Shown: piece by piece, positions 17,716 through 27,460 of the stretch
Layout of the letters: every line of letters starts with the position of its first letter
Numbering within the stretch: the stretch's first letter is position 1
Assembly: GCF_025426255.1 (NCBI RefSeq)
Contig: NZ_CP104861.1
Location: forward strand, 3,720,001-3,784,000
From: Pseudomonas fragi
GTDB taxonomy: Bacteria; Pseudomonadota; Gammaproteobacteria; Pseudomonadales; Pseudomonadaceae
Length of the DNA: 64,000 nucleotides
Direction of reading: 5' to 3'
The notes under the pieces: generated by a model
The model's database searches: none
What the model was told of the DNA's origin: nothing
The model's input: the letters and a program-made list of their open reading frames with translations, nothing else
Made by a program: the position numbers and the translations under genes

Positions 17716-19587
17716 TTAGTAACGCTCGACCTTGGCTTCGTTTTCCAACTGCTTGCGGTAGGCAGAGAAATCCTGCTGACCAACACGCGAAGCGAGGAAG
17801 CGGCGATACGACGCTTTCTCTTCTTCCGTTGGCGCTACTGCATCGTTGACGCCATTCAAACGCAGTACGACAACACTGCCATCGGCCAAGGTCACGCTGC
17901 CAAATGTCGGCTTGTCCTTGGATGCTGGCTTGGGCATACGGAATACAGCTTGCAGCACGGCAGGATCAATACCTTCCTGACCACGCGCAACCGCTTCCTG
18001 GACCTTCCACGACTGACCATCAACCGGCTTGTTCAACGGCAGTTTGCCATCGCGCAGATTTTTGATGATGTCTTCAGCCCGAGTCTTGGCCGCAGCACTG
18101 GCGTGCTCTTTGACCAGTTGCGCGCGAATGCTTGAGGCAACAGCCTCCAGCGGCAACTGTTCAGGCTTGCGGTGCTCCTTGGCGCGCAACACGACTACGG
18201 TCTCAGGATCGAGTTCGATTGCAGTGCTGTTCGCACCTTCATCCATCACTTCGGTGCTGAATGCGGCTTGAATCACAGCACGGTTGGCTGCAATGCCTTC
18301 GCCACCTTCACGACCGAATGGCGCGGAAGTGTGCACAGTCAGCTTCAGCTCTTGAGCAGGTTGAACCAGATCGGACGCTTCAAACGCAGAGTCTTCCAAC
18401 TGCTTGGTCGCATCGACAAAGCGACGCTCAACCTGTTGGGTTTTCAGATCATGGGTCAGCTTGTCTTTCAGGCTGGCAAAGCTCGGCACTTCAGGTGCTT
18501 CAACGCCCAGCAGCTTGATCAGGTGATAGCCAAAGCTGGTACGCACCGGCTCCGAAACCTGATCCTGCTTCAAAGCATAAACTGCAGTTTCGAACACAGG
18601 ATCGTAAACACCCGGACCTGCAAAGCCCAGATCACCGCCATTGGCAGCCGAGCCTGGATCCTGCGAGAACTCTTTAGCCAGTGCCTCGAAGCTTTCACCC
18701 TTGGCCAGACGCTGCTGAATCTCGGAGATCTTCGCTTTGGCCTGCTCGTCGCTGACCTTGTCGTTGACTTCAATCAGGATGTGCGCAGCCCGGCGTTGTT
18801 CAGCCAGGTTGGCGATTTCCTTTTGGTACTGTGCTTGCAGTTCATCGTCCTTCACGGCTACTTGATCAAAGAAAGAAGATTTCTTCAATTCGATGTAGTC
18901 GATCACAACTTGATCAGGTGTCATGAACTCTTTGGCGTGCTCGTCGTAGTAAGCCTTGATTTCGTCGTCGCTCAATTTCACCGCAGCCGGGTCGGCCTTG
19001 ATGTTCATGGACGCGAAATCACGGGTTTGTTTTTCGAGACGGGCAAAAGCGTTCACCTGCTCATCGGTCACGAAACCACTGCCTGCCAAACCGGCACGCA
19101 GCTGACCAATCAGCATTTCCTGGCCCAGCATGTCGCGGAACTGCAGGCGGCCGTAACCCAGCTGACGAATCACCTGATCAAAGCGCTCAGAACTGAATTT
19201 GCCGTCTTCCTGAAATTCAGGGGTCTGCAGAATGACTTGATCCAGAGCAGCTTCAGAGAACGAAAACTTCGCGTCTTTAGCGCCTTGCAGCAACAGCTTG
19301 CGATCGATCAACCCTTTGAGGGCCGCTTCACGCAGCATTTTCTCATCCAGCAACGAAGAGTCGAAATCCTTGCCCAACTGCTGCAGCAACTGACGACGTT
19401 GCATGTCGACAGCCTGAGTCAGCTCGACTTGAGTGATTTCTTCACCGTTAACCTTGGCGGCATCCTGGCTGGTAGAGGTGGCTTGAAAAATGGCATCGAA
19501 ACCGGTCAACGCCATTAACGCGACGATGACTCCGATGATGGTCTTGGCAATCCAGCCTTGTGAATTGTCCCTGATATTTTGCAGCAT
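17716..19587 (-). CDS. ppiD: periplasmic folding chaperone PpiD (SurA-like peptidyl-prolyl isomerase)
   Basis: The 623-residue protein starts at the ATG at 19587 (MLQNIRDNSQGWIAK), giving the expected short cytoplasmic tail and one membrane anchor, TIIGVIVALMALTGFDAIF. A SurA-N-like chaperone region follows, then a parvulin (PpiC) domain at about residues 250-365 with RAAHILIEV, FSQDPGSAANGGDLGF and SFGYHLIKLL. A C-terminal PpiC-like lobe ends it. It assists proteins leaving the Sec translocon. The frame is open upstream to 19662, but that would cross the terminator of the tRNA-like gene. Confidence 0.92.
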   Translation of the reverse strand: MLQNIRDNSQGWIAKTIIGVIVALMALTGFDAIFQATSTSQDAAKVNGEEITQVELTQAVDMQRRQLLQQLGKDFDSSLLDEKMLREAALKGLIDRKLLLQGAKDAKFSFSEAALDQVILQTPEFQEDGKFSSERFDQVIRQLGYGRLQFRDMLGQEMLIGQLRAGLAGSGFVTDEQVNAFARLEKQTRDFASMNIKADPAAVKLSDDEIKAYYDEHAKEFMTPDQVVIDYIELKKSSFFDQVAVKDDELQAQYQKEIANLAEQRRAAHILIEVNDKVSDEQAKAKISEIQQRLAKGESFEALAKEFSQDPGSAANGGDLGFAGPGVYDPVFETAVYALKQDQVSEPVRTSFGYHLIKLLGVEAPEVPSFASLKDKLTHDLKTQQVERRFVDATKQLEDSAFEASDLVQPAQELKLTVHTSAPFGREGGEGIAANRAVIQAAFSTEVMDEGANSTAIELDPETVVVLRAKEHRKPEQLPLEAVASSIRAQLVKEHASAAAKTRAEDIIKNLRDGKLPLNKPVDGQSWKVQEAVARGQEGIDPAVLQAVFRMPKPASKDKPTFGSVTLADGSVVVLRLNGVNDAVAPTEEEKASYRRFLASRVGQQDFSAYRKQLENEAKVERY

Positions 19588-19653
19588 GCTTCCCCCAGAA
19601 ACGGTCTTGCATAATGAGCAACCGTGGAGCGTGGGTAGAGTCCGGATAGAAGA

Positions 19654-19677
19654 AAGGCGCATCCGAGGATGCGCCTT
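19654..19677 (-). terminator. terminator of the tRNA-Asp-like gene
   Basis: Read on the minus strand, AAGGCGCATCC-TC-GGATGCGCCTT is followed by TCTTCT, directly after the tRNA 3' end. Confidence 0.75.
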
Positions 19678-19685
19678 CTCGTAAC

Positions 19686-19762
19686 TGGCGGAGCGGACCG
19701 GGCTCGAACCCGCGACCCCCGGCGTGACACGACGATGTTGCCACCGACTGCACTACCGCTCC
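19686..19762 (-). tRNA. tRNA-Asp(GTC)-like gene, degenerate, possibly a pseudo-tRNA
   Basis: The 77-base sequence keeps a perfect 7-bp acceptor stem (GGAGCGG/CCGCTCC), an encoded CCA, a TTCGAGC T-loop and a GTGTCAC anticodon loop with anticodon GTC. Relative to the normal Pseudomonas tRNA-Asp as I recall it, the D-arm and the 5' anticodon stem have diverged. There is a T/C mismatch in the anticodon stem, a G/G mismatch in the T-stem and a G/A at the top of the D-stem. The D-loop is one base short and one extra base sits before the anticodon stem. It lies between ppiD and hupB. Confidence 0.65.
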
Positions 19763-19816
19763 GCTGCCAAGCCTGGCGTGCGCCTGACCCGGTTGGGTAA
19801 AAAGTGTTACAGAAAC

Positions 19817-20089
19817 TTAGTTAACCGCTTCTTTCAGTGCTTTACCGGCTTTGAAGCCTGGTTTTTTAGCAGCAGGAATTTCCAGCGTTTTACCGGTCTG
19901 TGGGTTACGACCAATGCGAGCTGGACGATCGGTTACAGAAAAAGTACCAAAACCAACCAGTACCACAGAGTCGCCAGCCTTAAGAGCGCCAGTGACGGAT
20001 TCGATTACTGCGTCCAGCGCACGGCCAGCTGCAGCTTTCGGGATATCAGCAGATGCAGCGATAGCATCAATCAGTTCCGACTTGTTCAC
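19817..20089 (-). CDS. hupB: DNA-binding protein HU-beta
   Basis: The 90-residue nucleoid protein matches the HU family along its whole length. [20 protein letters not shown] forms the helical dimer body, [20 protein letters not shown] leads into the DNA-grasping beta arm, and [20 protein letters not shown] is the arm tip signature. It bends and compacts DNA. It sits between ppiD and lon on the same strand, as in other pseudomonads. Confidence 0.96.
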   Translation of the reverse strand: MNKSELIDAIAASADIPKAAAGRALDAVIESVTGALKAGDSVVLVGFGTFSVTDRPARIGRNPQTGKTLEIPAAKKPGFKAGKALKEAVN

Positions 20090-20237
20090 TCTAAGTCCCC
20101 TTATATCTATCTGAGTATGTTTCTAAAGTTTTTTGGTAAAAGCAAAACGACTGCTGAAGCACTTACGGACACTTATAGAGCCGCTTTATAACAAGGGCTC
20201 TAAAAAGCGTCAAGAAAGCCCATCAGGCGAATCCGTA

Positions 20238-22634
20238 TTAATGCGTGCTAATTCTTTCCTTAGAGTCAGACTCTCGCTTGTCGTCCTTGGCAACAATCTC
20301 GGGAGCCACATCCGGCAAGGGCTCCGGCGCGTATTGCAGCGCAATTTGCAGGACCTCGTCAATCCATTTAACCGGTTTAATCTGAAGATCCTGTTTGATG
20401 TTGTCAGGAATTTCCTTCAGATCACGAACGTTTTCTTCCGGAATAATTACAGTCTTGATCCCACCACGGTGAGCTGCAAGTAATTTTTCCTTCAAACCGC
20501 CAATGGCCAATACTTGACCACGAAGGGTTATTTCACCGGTCATGGCAACATCGGCACGTACCGGTATCAGGGTCAACGCAGAGACCAGAGCGGTACACAT
20601 GCCCACACCCGCACTTGGGCCATCTTTAGGCGTAGCGCCCTCTGGCATGTGGATGTGAATGTCACGTTTCTCGTGGAAATCCAATGGGATGCCGAGGCTC
20701 TTGGCGCGGCTGCGAACAACTGTCAGCGCAGCCGTGATGGACTCAACCATCACATCGCCCAGCGAACCGGTCTTGATCAACTGGCCCTTGCCGGGAACAA
20801 CTGCCGCTTCAATGGTCAACAATTCGCCACCGACCTGAGTCCAGGCCAACCCGGTCACTTGACCAATTTGATCCTGAACTTCAGCCAAACCATAGCTGAA
20901 TTTTCTTACACCCAGGAAGTGCTCAAGAAGCTCTGGCGTGACGGTCACCGCGAAGCGTTTTTCCATCGCATGCTCTTTGACTGCCTTGCGGCAGATCTTC
21001 GCAATCTGACGCTCCAGGCCCCGCACACCGGCTTCGCGGGTGTAGTAACGAATAATGTCGCGGATAGCTTCGTTATCAAACGCCAGCTCGCCCTTTTTCA
21101 AGCCGTTGGCTTCAATCTGTTTCGGGGCCAGGTATTTGACAGCAATGTTGATTTTTTCGTCTTCGGTGTAGCCCGGCAAACGAATGACTTCCATCCGGTC
21201 CAGCAAAGCTGGCGGGATATTCATCGAGTTGGACGTACACAGGAACATCACATCCGACAGGTCGTAATCGACCTCGAGGTAATGGTCGTTAAAATTGTGG
21301 TTTTGCTCAGGGTCAAGCACTTCAAGCAACGCCGAAGCGGGATCGCCGCGCATATCACTGCCCATTTTGTCGATTTCATCGAGCAGGAACAGCGGGTTGC
21401 GAACCCCAACCTTTGTCATCTTTTGAATCAATCTTCCTGGCATCGAACCGATATAAGTACGGCGATGACCACGAATTTCCGCCTCATCACGCACGCCACC
21501 CAAAGCCATGCGCACGAATTTACGGTTTGTCGCGTGAGCAATGGACTCGGCAAGCGAGGTTTTGCCTACGCCAGGAGGACCGACCAGACATAGAACCGGG
21601 CCACGAATTTTCTTCACGCGCTTTTGCACCGCGAGGTATTCGAGAATCCGCTCTTTAACTTCGTCCAGACCGTAGTGGTCTGCGTCCAGAATGTCTTCTG
21701 CGCGCTTCAGGTCCAGACGCACCTTGCTCTGAGCCTTCCACGGCACCTGCACCAGCCAGTCAATGTAGGAGCGCACCACGGTGGCTTCTGCTGACATTGG
21801 CGACATTTGCTTGAGCTTGTTCAGCTCGGCCAAAGCCTTGGTCATTGCGTCTTTAGGCAAGCCCGCAGCGTCAATGCGCTTTTTCAGCTCTTCGATTTCA
21901 TTGTGACCTTCGTCACCATCACCCAGCTCTTTCTGAATGGCTTTCATTTGCTCATTCAGGTAGTACTCGCGCTGGCTGCGCTCCATCTGCTTTTTGACAC
22001 GACCACGGATACGCTTTTCAACTTGCAGCAGATCAATCTCGGCATCCAGCAGCGCCAGGACGTGCTCAACCCGAGCTTGCAAGTCGATGATTTCAAGAAT
22101 TTCCTGCTTCTGTTCGATCTTGAGCGCCATATGGGCAGCCATCGTATCGACCAGACGGCTTGGTTCATCAATGCTGTTAAGCGATGAAAGAACTTCGGCC
22201 GGGACCTTTTTGCCTAGCTGCACATATTGTTCGAACTGCGAAAGCAGACTGCGAACAAAGACCTCGGACTCGCGATCCGGGGCAGCCACTTCGTCAATCA
22301 AGGATACTTCAGCACTCAGATAGCCATCAGCCTGGCCAAAATGCTCAACAGCGCCACGCTGCTCGCCTTCGACCAGCACTTTAACTGTGCCATCCGGGAG
22401 CTTGAGCAGTTGCAGGACGGTTGCAATTGTACCTACGCGATAGAGCGCATCTTCGCCCGGATCATCGTCGGCCGGGTTCTTTTGAGCCAGCAGCAAAATC
22501 TGCTTGTCGCCCGTCATCGCAGCCTCAAGGGCCTCGATTGATTTCTCGCGTCCCACGAACAGTGGGATCACCATGTGCGGATAAACCACAACATCGCGCA
22601 ATGGCAGGAGAGGCAATTCGATGGTTGTCTTCAT
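20238..22634 (-). CDS. lon: ATP-dependent protease La (Lon)
   Basis: The 798-residue protein has the complete LonA architecture. The N-terminal substrate domain begins near [20 protein letters not shown], then a coiled coil. The AAA+ module has Walker [14 protein letters not shown] near residue 360 and Walker [12 protein letters not shown]. The protease domain carries the catalytic Ser in [11 protein letters not shown] and a Lys about 43 residues later. It degrades misfolded and regulatory proteins in the cytoplasm. A sigma32-like promoter lies upstream, and its own C-terminal tail ([13 protein letters not shown]) is polar. Confidence 0.96.
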   Translation of the reverse strand: MKTTIELPLLPLRDVVVYPHMVIPLFVGREKSIEALEAAMTGDKQILLLAQKNPADDDPGEDALYRVGTIATVLQLLKLPDGTVKVLVEGEQRGAVEHFGQADGYLSAEVSLIDEVAAPDRESEVFVRSLLSQFEQYVQLGKKVPAEVLSSLNSIDEPSRLVDTMAAHMALKIEQKQEILEIIDLQARVEHVLALLDAEIDLLQVEKRIRGRVKKQMERSQREYYLNEQMKAIQKELGDGDEGHNEIEELKKRIDAAGLPKDAMTKALAELNKLKQMSPMSAEATVVRSYIDWLVQVPWKAQSKVRLDLKRAEDILDADHYGLDEVKERILEYLAVQKRVKKIRGPVLCLVGPPGVGKTSLAESIAHATNRKFVRMALGGVRDEAEIRGHRRTYIGSMPGRLIQKMTKVGVRNPLFLLDEIDKMGSDMRGDPASALLEVLDPEQNHNFNDHYLEVDYDLSDVMFLCTSNSMNIPPALLDRMEVIRLPGYTEDEKINIAVKYLAPKQIEANGLKKGELAFDNEAIRDIIRYYTREAGVRGLERQIAKICRKAVKEHAMEKRFAVTVTPELLEHFLGVRKFSYGLAEVQDQIGQVTGLAWTQVGGELLTIEAAVVPGKGQLIKTGSLGDVMVESITAALTVVRSRAKSLGIPLDFHEKRDIHIHMPEGATPKDGPSAGVGMCTALVSALTLIPVRADVAMTGEITLRGQVLAIGGLKEKLLAAHRGGIKTVIIPEENVRDLKEIPDNIKQDLQIKPVKWIDEVLQIALQYAPEPLPDVAPEIVAKDDKRESDSKERISTH

Positions 22635-22692
22635 GATTTCGCCTCTACGGCGGCCATAAGGCCGTAATCAGATGGATGTAAGCTTGAAGCCA

Positions 22693-22721
22693 AGATGGGG
22701 GCAGTCTCGATAAAAAACAAG
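22693..22721 (-). promoter_or_regulatory. sigma32-like (heat shock) promoter of lon
   Basis: Read on the minus strand, CTTGTTT, 14 bases, then CCCCATCT fits the RpoH consensus CTTGAAA-N(11-16)-CCCCATNT, with a perfect -10 and 5 of 7 matches at -35. A transcript would start about 50 bases before the lon ATG, consistent with heat-shock control of lon. Confidence 0.65.
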
Positions 22722-22742
22722 CGTTGTACCGCAGGAAAAGCA

Positions 22743-22762
22743 AAGGGGCCCGAAGGCCCCTT
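22743..22762 (-). terminator. terminator of clpX
   Basis: An 8-base stem AAGGGGCC / GGCCCCTT with a 4-base loop is followed on the minus strand by a T-rich stretch (TTTGCTTTTCC). It lies 36 bases after the clpX stop. Confidence 0.75.
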
Positions 22763-22797
22763 CTTTAACACGCAATGTGTAGTGCCCAGCACTACAT

Positions 22798-24081
22798 TTA
22801 CGCGTCAGGTGCTACCTTGGCAGTCGGTTCGTTGTTTTCATAAATCAACAACGGCTTGGACTTGCCTTCTATAACGCTTTCGTCGATCACCACTTTACTC
22901 ACCTCGGATTGCGAGGGGATTTCATACATGGTGTCGAGCAGAACGCCTTCAAGAATCGAACGCAGGCCACGGGCGCCAGTCTTGCGCTCGAGCGCACGCT
23001 TGGCGATGGCTTTCAAGGCATCAGCACGGAACTCGAGATCAACACCTTCCATCTCGAACAACTTGCCGTACTGCTTGGTCAACGCATTCTTTGGCTCGGT
23101 CAGAATCTGCATCAATGCAGCTTCGTCCAACTCATCGAGCGTCGCCAAAACAGGTAGACGGCCCACGAATTCCGGGATCAGACCAAACTTGACCAAATCG
23201 TCAGGTTCGACTTCACGCAGGGATTCGCCAACCTTCTTGCCCTCTTCCTTGCTGCGCACTTCAGCACTGAAGCCGATGCCGCCACGAGTCGAACGAGCCT
23301 GTACAACCTTCTCCAGACCCGAGAACGCGCCACCACAGATAAACAGGATGTTGCGGGTATCAACCTGCAAAAATTCCTGCTGCGGGTGCTTGCGACCACC
23401 TTGAGGCGGTACGGAAGCCACGGTGCCTTCAATCAGTTTGAGCAATGCCTGCTGCACACCCTCACCCGAAACATCACGGGTAATCGAAGGGTTGTCGGAT
23501 TTGCGCGAAATCTTGTCGATTTCATCGATGTAGACAATACCCATCTGGGCTTTCTCTACGTCGTAATCGCATTTCTGAAGCAGCTTCTGAATGATGTTTT
23601 CAACATCTTCGCCCACGTAACCGGCTTCAGTCAGCGTGGTTGCGTCAGCAATGGTGAAAGGCACATTCAGCAGGCGAGCCAAGGTTTCTGCCAGCAGGGT
23701 TTTACCCGAGCCGGTCGGGCCGATCAGCAGAATGTTGCTCTTGCCGAGTTCGACGTCGTCGTTTTTCTTGTCACGCTGGTTAAGGCGCTTGTAGTGGTTG
23801 TACACCGCTACAGCCAAAACCTTTTTGGCACGTTCCTGACCAATGACGTATTGATCAAGGATGCCGCTGATTTCTTTTGGCGAAGGTAATTTATGCGCGC
23901 TGCTCTCGGCCTGGGCTTCCTGCACCTCCTCACGGATGATGTCATTGCACAGGTCGACGCATTCGTCGCAGATAAAGACCGAGGGGCCGGCAATCAATTT
24001 GCGCACTTCATGCTGGCTTTTGCCACAGAAGGAGCAATAGAGCAATTTGCCGTTGTCCTCGCCGTTGCGGGTGTCAGTCAT
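22798..24081 (-). CDS. clpX: ATP-dependent Clp protease ATP-binding subunit ClpX
   Basis: The 427-residue unfoldase starts at the ATG at 24081 ([20 protein letters not shown]). The N-terminal C4 zinc domain has CSFC and CDECVDLC. The AAA+ module has Walker A GPTGSGKT near residue 120, the pore loop in [10 protein letters not shown] and Walker [11 protein letters not shown]; a ClpP-docking loop lies near [11 protein letters not shown]. It feeds tagged substrates to ClpP, whose gene lies about 100 bases upstream on the same strand. Confidence 0.96.
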   Translation of the reverse strand: MTDTRNGEDNGKLLYCSFCGKSQHEVRKLIAGPSVFICDECVDLCNDIIREEVQEAQAESSAHKLPSPKEISGILDQYVIGQERAKKVLAVAVYNHYKRLNQRDKKNDDVELGKSNILLIGPTGSGKTLLAETLARLLNVPFTIADATTLTEAGYVGEDVENIIQKLLQKCDYDVEKAQMGIVYIDEIDKISRKSDNPSITRDVSGEGVQQALLKLIEGTVASVPPQGGRKHPQQEFLQVDTRNILFICGGAFSGLEKVVQARSTRGGIGFSAEVRSKEEGKKVGESLREVEPDDLVKFGLIPEFVGRLPVLATLDELDEAALMQILTEPKNALTKQYGKLFEMEGVDLEFRADALKAIAKRALERKTGARGLRSILEGVLLDTMYEIPSQSEVSKVVIDESVIEGKSKPLLIYENNEPTAKVAPDA

Positions 24082-24128
24082 TCGATCGATCCAAATCCGA
24101 TAGGCTTGCAACACAAGATGAAGGCAAC

Positions 24129-24150
24129 TGCGGGCTTTTTCAAGCCCGCA
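24129..24150 (-). terminator. hairpin between clpP and clpX
   Basis: TGCGGGCTT / AAGCCCGCA arms surround TTTC, 38 bases after the clpP stop. A weaker GGTGGT/ACCACC hairpin adjoins it at 24151-24173. There is no long T-run, so it may only attenuate clpP-to-clpX readthrough. Confidence 0.45.
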
Positions 24151-24187
24151 GGTGGTCGGTTAACCCAACCACCCACATTTGAGCTGC

Positions 24188-24829
24188 TTAAGCGGGCATT
24201 TGACGCTTGCTGAACACAGAGTCGATCAAACCGTATTCGGTTGCACGCTCGGCGCTCATGAAGTTGTCACGCTCAGTGTCACGCTCGATGGTTTCGAGAG
24301 TCTGGCCCGTGTGGTGAGCCAGCAGCGAGTTCAAACGATGACGGATGTTGAGAATTTCCTTGGCATGGATGTCGATATCCGACGCCTGCCCCTGGAAACC
24401 GCCCAGCGGCTGGTGAATCATCATGCGCGAGTTAGGCAGGCAGTGACGCTTGCCCGGTGCGCCACCGGCCAACAGGAAGGCGCCCATGCTGCAAGCCTGA
24501 CCGATACAGATGGTCGACACGTCTGGCTTGATGAATTGCATGGTGTCGTAGATCGACATGCCTGCAGTCACCGAACCGCCTGGGGAGTTGATGTAAAGAT
24601 GGATGTCCTTGTCCGGGTTCTCGGCTTCAAGGAATAGCAGCTGCGCCGCAACCAGGTTGGCCATGTAGTCTTCTACAGGGCCGACCAGGAAGATGATTCG
24701 CTCCTTCAGGAGGCGCGAATAGATGTCATAGGCGCGCTCGCCACGGGCCGACTGCTCGACAACCATCGGGACCAGGCCGCCAGCGGCGTGGATATCAGAG
24801 TTCTGCTGAATATAAGAATTGCGGGACAT
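24188..24829 (-). CDS. clpP: ATP-dependent Clp protease proteolytic subunit
   Basis: The 213-residue serine peptidase has the ClpP triad context: Ser in [16 protein letters not shown] near residue 112, His in [15 protein letters not shown] near 137, and Asp in the later handle region. An N-terminal propeptide precedes [15 protein letters not shown] sequence (here [20 protein letters not shown]), cleaved in the family. Fourteen subunits form the chamber served by ClpX. It lies between tig and clpX, the normal tig-clpP-clpX order. Confidence 0.96.
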   Translation of the reverse strand: MSRNSYIQQNSDIHAAGGLVPMVVEQSARGERAYDIYSRLLKERIIFLVGPVEDYMANLVAAQLLFLEAENPDKDIHLYINSPGGSVTAGMSIYDTMQFIKPDVSTICIGQACSMGAFLLAGGAPGKRHCLPNSRMMIHQPLGGFQGQASDIDIHAKEILNIRHRLNSLLAHHTGQTLETIERDTERDNFMSAERATEYGLIDSVFSKRQMPA

Positions 24830-24867
24830 GTCCGGCAGTCACTCCCAAATAGTCATGTCTGGATACG

Positions 24868-24894
24868 CATAAGCCAGCTCGAGGCTGGCTTATG
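24868..24894 (-). terminator. terminator of tig
   Basis: A perfect 11-base stem CATAAGCCAGC / GCTGGCTTATG with a 5-base loop lies 26 bases after the tig stop on the minus strand. It leaves about 40 bases for a clpP-specific promoter downstream. Confidence 0.7.
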
Positions 24895-24919
24895 GTTGTG
24901 TTTTCTAACGAGTCAGAAA

Positions 24920-26230
24920 TCAGTCGGCTTGTGGAGCTTCCACCGGCTTGACAGCTTCTTCGTAAGAGACCGCTTTATCGGTCACCTTGGCCTTCTGCAG
25001 AACAGTATCCACAACTTGCTCTTCCAGCACAACCGAACGAACCTCGTTCAATTGAGCGTCATTTTTGTAGTACCAAGCTACAACCTGCTCTGGCTCCTGG
25101 TAAGCGGAAGCCATTTCCTGAATCATTTCGCGAACGCGATCTTCGTCAGGCTTGAGGTCGAACTGCTTGACTACTTCAGCCACGATCAGACCCAGTACTA
25201 CGCGACGGCTAGCTTGCTCTTCGAACAGCTCGGCCGGCAGTTGATCAGGCTTGATGTTGCCACCGAACTGCTGAACAGCCTGCACGCGCAGACGATCAAC
25301 TTCGTTGGACAGCAGCGATTTCGGCACTTCGATCGGGTTGGCAGCCAACAGACCGTCCATTACCTGGTTCTTGACCTTGGACTTGATGGCCTGACGCAGC
25401 TCACGCTCCATGTTCTTGCGAACTTCGGTGCGGAAACCTTCCAGACCTGTTTCCTTGATACCGAACTGAGCGAAGAACTCTTCGTTCAGCTCAGGCAGCT
25501 TAGGCTCGGAAACAGTGTTCACAGTCACGGTGAACTCGGCTTCTTTGCCAGCAAGGTCCAGGTTCTGGTAGTCAGCAGGGAAAGTCAGCTTCAGAACGCG
25601 CTCTTCGCCAGCTTTAGCGCCAACTAGGCCTTCTTCGAAGCCAGGAATCATGCGGCCCGAACCCAGAACCAACTGAGTACCGGTGGCCGAACCACCAGCG
25701 AATACTTCGCCGTCAACCTTGCCAACGAAATCGATGTTCAGTTGATCATCGTTCTGGGCGGCACGGTCAGTCACTTCAAAACGGGTGTTCTGCTTGCGCA
25801 GCACGTCCAGCATTTTGTCCAGGTCGGCATCAGCCACTTCGGCGCTCAGGCGCTCGATAGCGATAGTGTCCAGACCGGTTACTTCGAATTCAGGGAATAC
25901 TTCGAAAGTAGCAACGTATTCCAGATCCTTGCCTTTTTCGAAGACTTTAGGCTCAACAGAAGGAGCGCCAGCCGGGTTCAGCTTCTGCTCAACCACTGCT
26001 TCGTAGAAGGAAGCCTGGATCACATTGCCCAGAGCTTCTTGACGCGCATCAGCTTCGTAACGCTGACGGATCACGCTCATTGGCACCTTGCCTGGACGGA
26101 AGCCCGGGATCTTGGCCTTTTGGGCAGTCTGTTGCAGACGCTTGTTGACTTCAGCCTCAATACGCTCTGATGGCACGCCAATGGTCATGCGACGCTCAAG
26201 AGCGGAAGTATTTTCAACAGAAACTTGCAT
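24920..26230 (-). CDS. tig: trigger factor (ribosome-associated chaperone / PPIase)
   Basis: The 436-residue protein has three domains. The N-terminal ribosome-binding part holds the signature [17 protein letters not shown] near residue 44. An FKBP-type PPIase insert (about 150-245; [40 protein letters not shown]) and a helical chaperone C-terminus ending in PVEAPQAD follow. It meets nascent chains at the ribosome exit. The ATG at 26230 ([14 protein letters not shown]) is preferred to the longer open frame ending at 26293, as it fits the family and follows GAGGAATATCC. Confidence 0.95.
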   Translation of the reverse strand: MQVSVENTSALERRMTIGVPSERIEAEVNKRLQQTAQKAKIPGFRPGKVPMSVIRQRYEADARQEALGNVIQASFYEAVVEQKLNPAGAPSVEPKVFEKGKDLEYVATFEVFPEFEVTGLDTIAIERLSAEVADADLDKMLDVLRKQNTRFEVTDRAAQNDDQLNIDFVGKVDGEVFAGGSATGTQLVLGSGRMIPGFEEGLVGAKAGEERVLKLTFPADYQNLDLAGKEAEFTVTVNTVSEPKLPELNEEFFAQFGIKETGLEGFRTEVRKNMERELRQAIKSKVKNQVMDGLLAANPIEVPKSLLSNEVDRLRVQAVQQFGGNIKPDQLPAELFEEQASRRVVLGLIVAEVVKQFDLKPDEDRVREMIQEMASAYQEPEQVVAWYYKNDAQLNEVRSVVLEEQVVDTVLQKAKVTDKAVSYEEAVKPVEAPQAD

Positions 26231-26291
26231 GGATATTCCTCGTTGCACAGACGTTAGCCGGCCGTTTCCGACCCCATAATCAAGGGCATGC

Positions 26292-26320
26292 ATTCTAGTG
26301 GGTCAAACTCAAGAAGTCAC
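26292..26320 (-). promoter_or_regulatory. sigma70-like promoter of tig
   Basis: Read on the minus strand, GTGACT, 17 bases, then TAGAAT. It would start transcription about 55 bases before the tig start codon. The -10 match is good, the -35 moderate. Confidence 0.45.
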
Positions 26321-26645
26321 CCTACCGTAAACACGCATGAAAACAGCCGACAGAAATGAAGTAAAAGCAGCCATCTGCTGCGCCTTCTATATAGATAGAA
26401 GCGAGTACCGGGCAGAACCAGATACATCACCGAAGACACTTTGCGCAGACAACCGCATTATTGAGCAAAAGCCGGACGCAAAACCGACGCACACAGCCCT
26501 TGCCGATTAACTGGCGATCACGGGCACCTTTGGAGCCGCCCCAATCTGCGCGCATTGTCACACAAATCGCAGTGGACGCTAAGCATGCGGGAAATGAGGC
26601 GCTGCGCGACACCCTTACGTCAGTTTCTCAAACTGCAGATACAAA
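26321..26645. other. gene-free stretch between tig and the tRNA cluster
   Basis: I see no supported gene, tRNA or long repeat here. Short open frames exist but lack ribosome sites and sensible codon use. The stretch probably holds upstream promoter DNA of tig and the tail region after the tRNA terminator. Confidence 0.5.
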
Positions 26646-26674
26646 AAAACGCCAGATGGTTAATCTGGCGTTTT
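26646..26674 (-). terminator. terminator of the tRNA cluster
   Basis: A 12-base stem AAAACGCCAGAT / ATCTGGCGTTTT with a 5-base loop runs on the minus strand into a run of T's. It lies 10 bases after the last tRNA-His. Confidence 0.85.
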
Positions 26675-26683
26675 CTTTAAATA

Positions 26684-26760
26684 TGGGGTGGACGAAGGGG
26701 ATCGAACCCTCGACAACGGGAGTCACAATCCCGTGCTCTACCAACTGAGCTACGCCCACC
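26684..26760 (-). tRNA. tRNA-His(GTG), copy 1
   Basis: The cloverleaf has acceptor stem GTGGGCG/CGTCCAC (one G-U pair), anticodon loop TTGTGAC with anticodon GTG, T-loop TTCGATC and an encoded CCA. The extra 5' G (G-1) that identifies tRNA-His pairs with C73. It is identical in its mature part to the copy at 26987-27063. Confidence 0.95.
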
Positions 26761-26816
26761 ATAGCGCGTTTACAACCCTGCCTGTTTCACGAAACAAGCA
26801 GTTAAAACAAAAGAAA

Positions 26817-26836
26817 AAAGCCGCTACAGCGGCTTT
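26817..26836 (-). terminator. hairpin after tRNA-Leu
   Basis: AAAGCCGCT / AGCGGCTTT, followed on the minus strand by TTTTC. It lies 9 bases after the tRNA-Leu 3' end and may act as a processing or partial termination signal inside the cluster. Confidence 0.6.
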
Positions 26837-26845
26837 GTTCAAATT

Positions 26846-26930
26846 TGGTGCGGACGGAGAGACTCGAACTCTCACACCTTGCGGCGCTGGAACCTAAATC
26901 CAGTGTGTCTACCAATTCCACCACATCCGC
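26846..26930 (-). tRNA. tRNA-Leu(TAG)
   Basis: The 85-base gene has a long variable arm. The anticodon stem-loop CTGGA-TTTAGGT-TCCAG carries anticodon TAG, reading CUN leucine codons. The acceptor GCGGATG pairs with the CGTCCGC-type 3' strand and CCA is encoded. Confidence 0.95.
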
Positions 26931-26986
26931 ATTTCAAACTTTTTAAGCAAAGACGCCAGACGATTAATCTGGCGGCTTTCTAAATA

Positions 26987-27063
26987 TGGGGTGGACGAAG
27001 GGGATCGAACCCTCGACAACGGGAGTCACAATCCCGTGCTCTACCAACTGAGCTACGCCCACC
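26987..27063 (-). tRNA. tRNA-His(GTG), copy 2
   Basis: The mature sequence is identical to copy 1 at 26684. The duplication includes part of the downstream hairpin: both copies are followed on the minus strand by an AT-rich spacer and an ATTAATCGT/ACCATCTGGCG-type palindrome. Copy 2 has drifted (GGCGGC instead of GGCGTT). The G-1 residue and CCA are encoded. Confidence 0.95.
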
Positions 27064-27103
27064 ATATTGCCTGTACTGCTTTACTTGTGCCAAAGCTGCC
27101 TAA

Positions 27104-27180
27104 TGGCGCACCCGGCAGGACTCGAACCTGCGACCATCCGCTTAGAAGGCGGATGCTCTATCCAGCTGAGCTACGGGCGC
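27104..27180 (-). tRNA. tRNA-Arg(TCT)
   Basis: The 77-base gene has acceptor GCGCCCG/CGGGTGC, anticodon stem-loop TCCGC-CTTCTAA-GCGGA with anticodon TCT (AGA/AGG codons), T-loop TTCGAGT and an encoded CCA. It is the first gene of the minus-strand tRNA cluster. Confidence 0.95.
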
Positions 27181-27301
27181 CTTAATAATTTGTACTCTGT
27201 GACGACTACAAACCAAGTGCTTTCAGTATCACCAAGCTGAACAACAACTTCGCTCTACCTTCTTAACCAGTGCTAGGCTGTGCCCGACAAGTGCGACGAA
27301 T

Positions 27302-27328
27302 GTTATAGGTGAGCCCTAAAGTCGTCAA
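27302..27328 (-). promoter_or_regulatory. promoter of the tRNA-Arg/His/Leu/His cluster
   Basis: Read on the minus strand, TTGACG, 15 bases, then TATAAC gives a strong but slightly short-spaced sigma70 promoter. It would yield a precursor with about 110 bases before tRNA-Arg. Confidence 0.5.
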
Positions 27329-27460
27329 CTCTTTTTTGAAAAAAGTTTAGAAATATAAAGGAGTTAGGGGAATAAGCAGACCAAGCGCCTTTGCCCTCGC
27401 GTCGCGGCATGCGAGAATGCACGTCCTTTTTCCACCCTTTACGATGGTTAATCACGCGTA

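Noticed and set aside
18172..19518. Long plus-strand frame opposite ppiD
   Set aside because: Antisense shadow of ppiD without start signals or domain motifs.
26688..27185. Two short open frames beginning MDEGDRTLDNGS
   Set aside because: They are translations across the tRNA-His, tRNA-Leu and tRNA-Arg genes, a common artefact of tRNA clusters.
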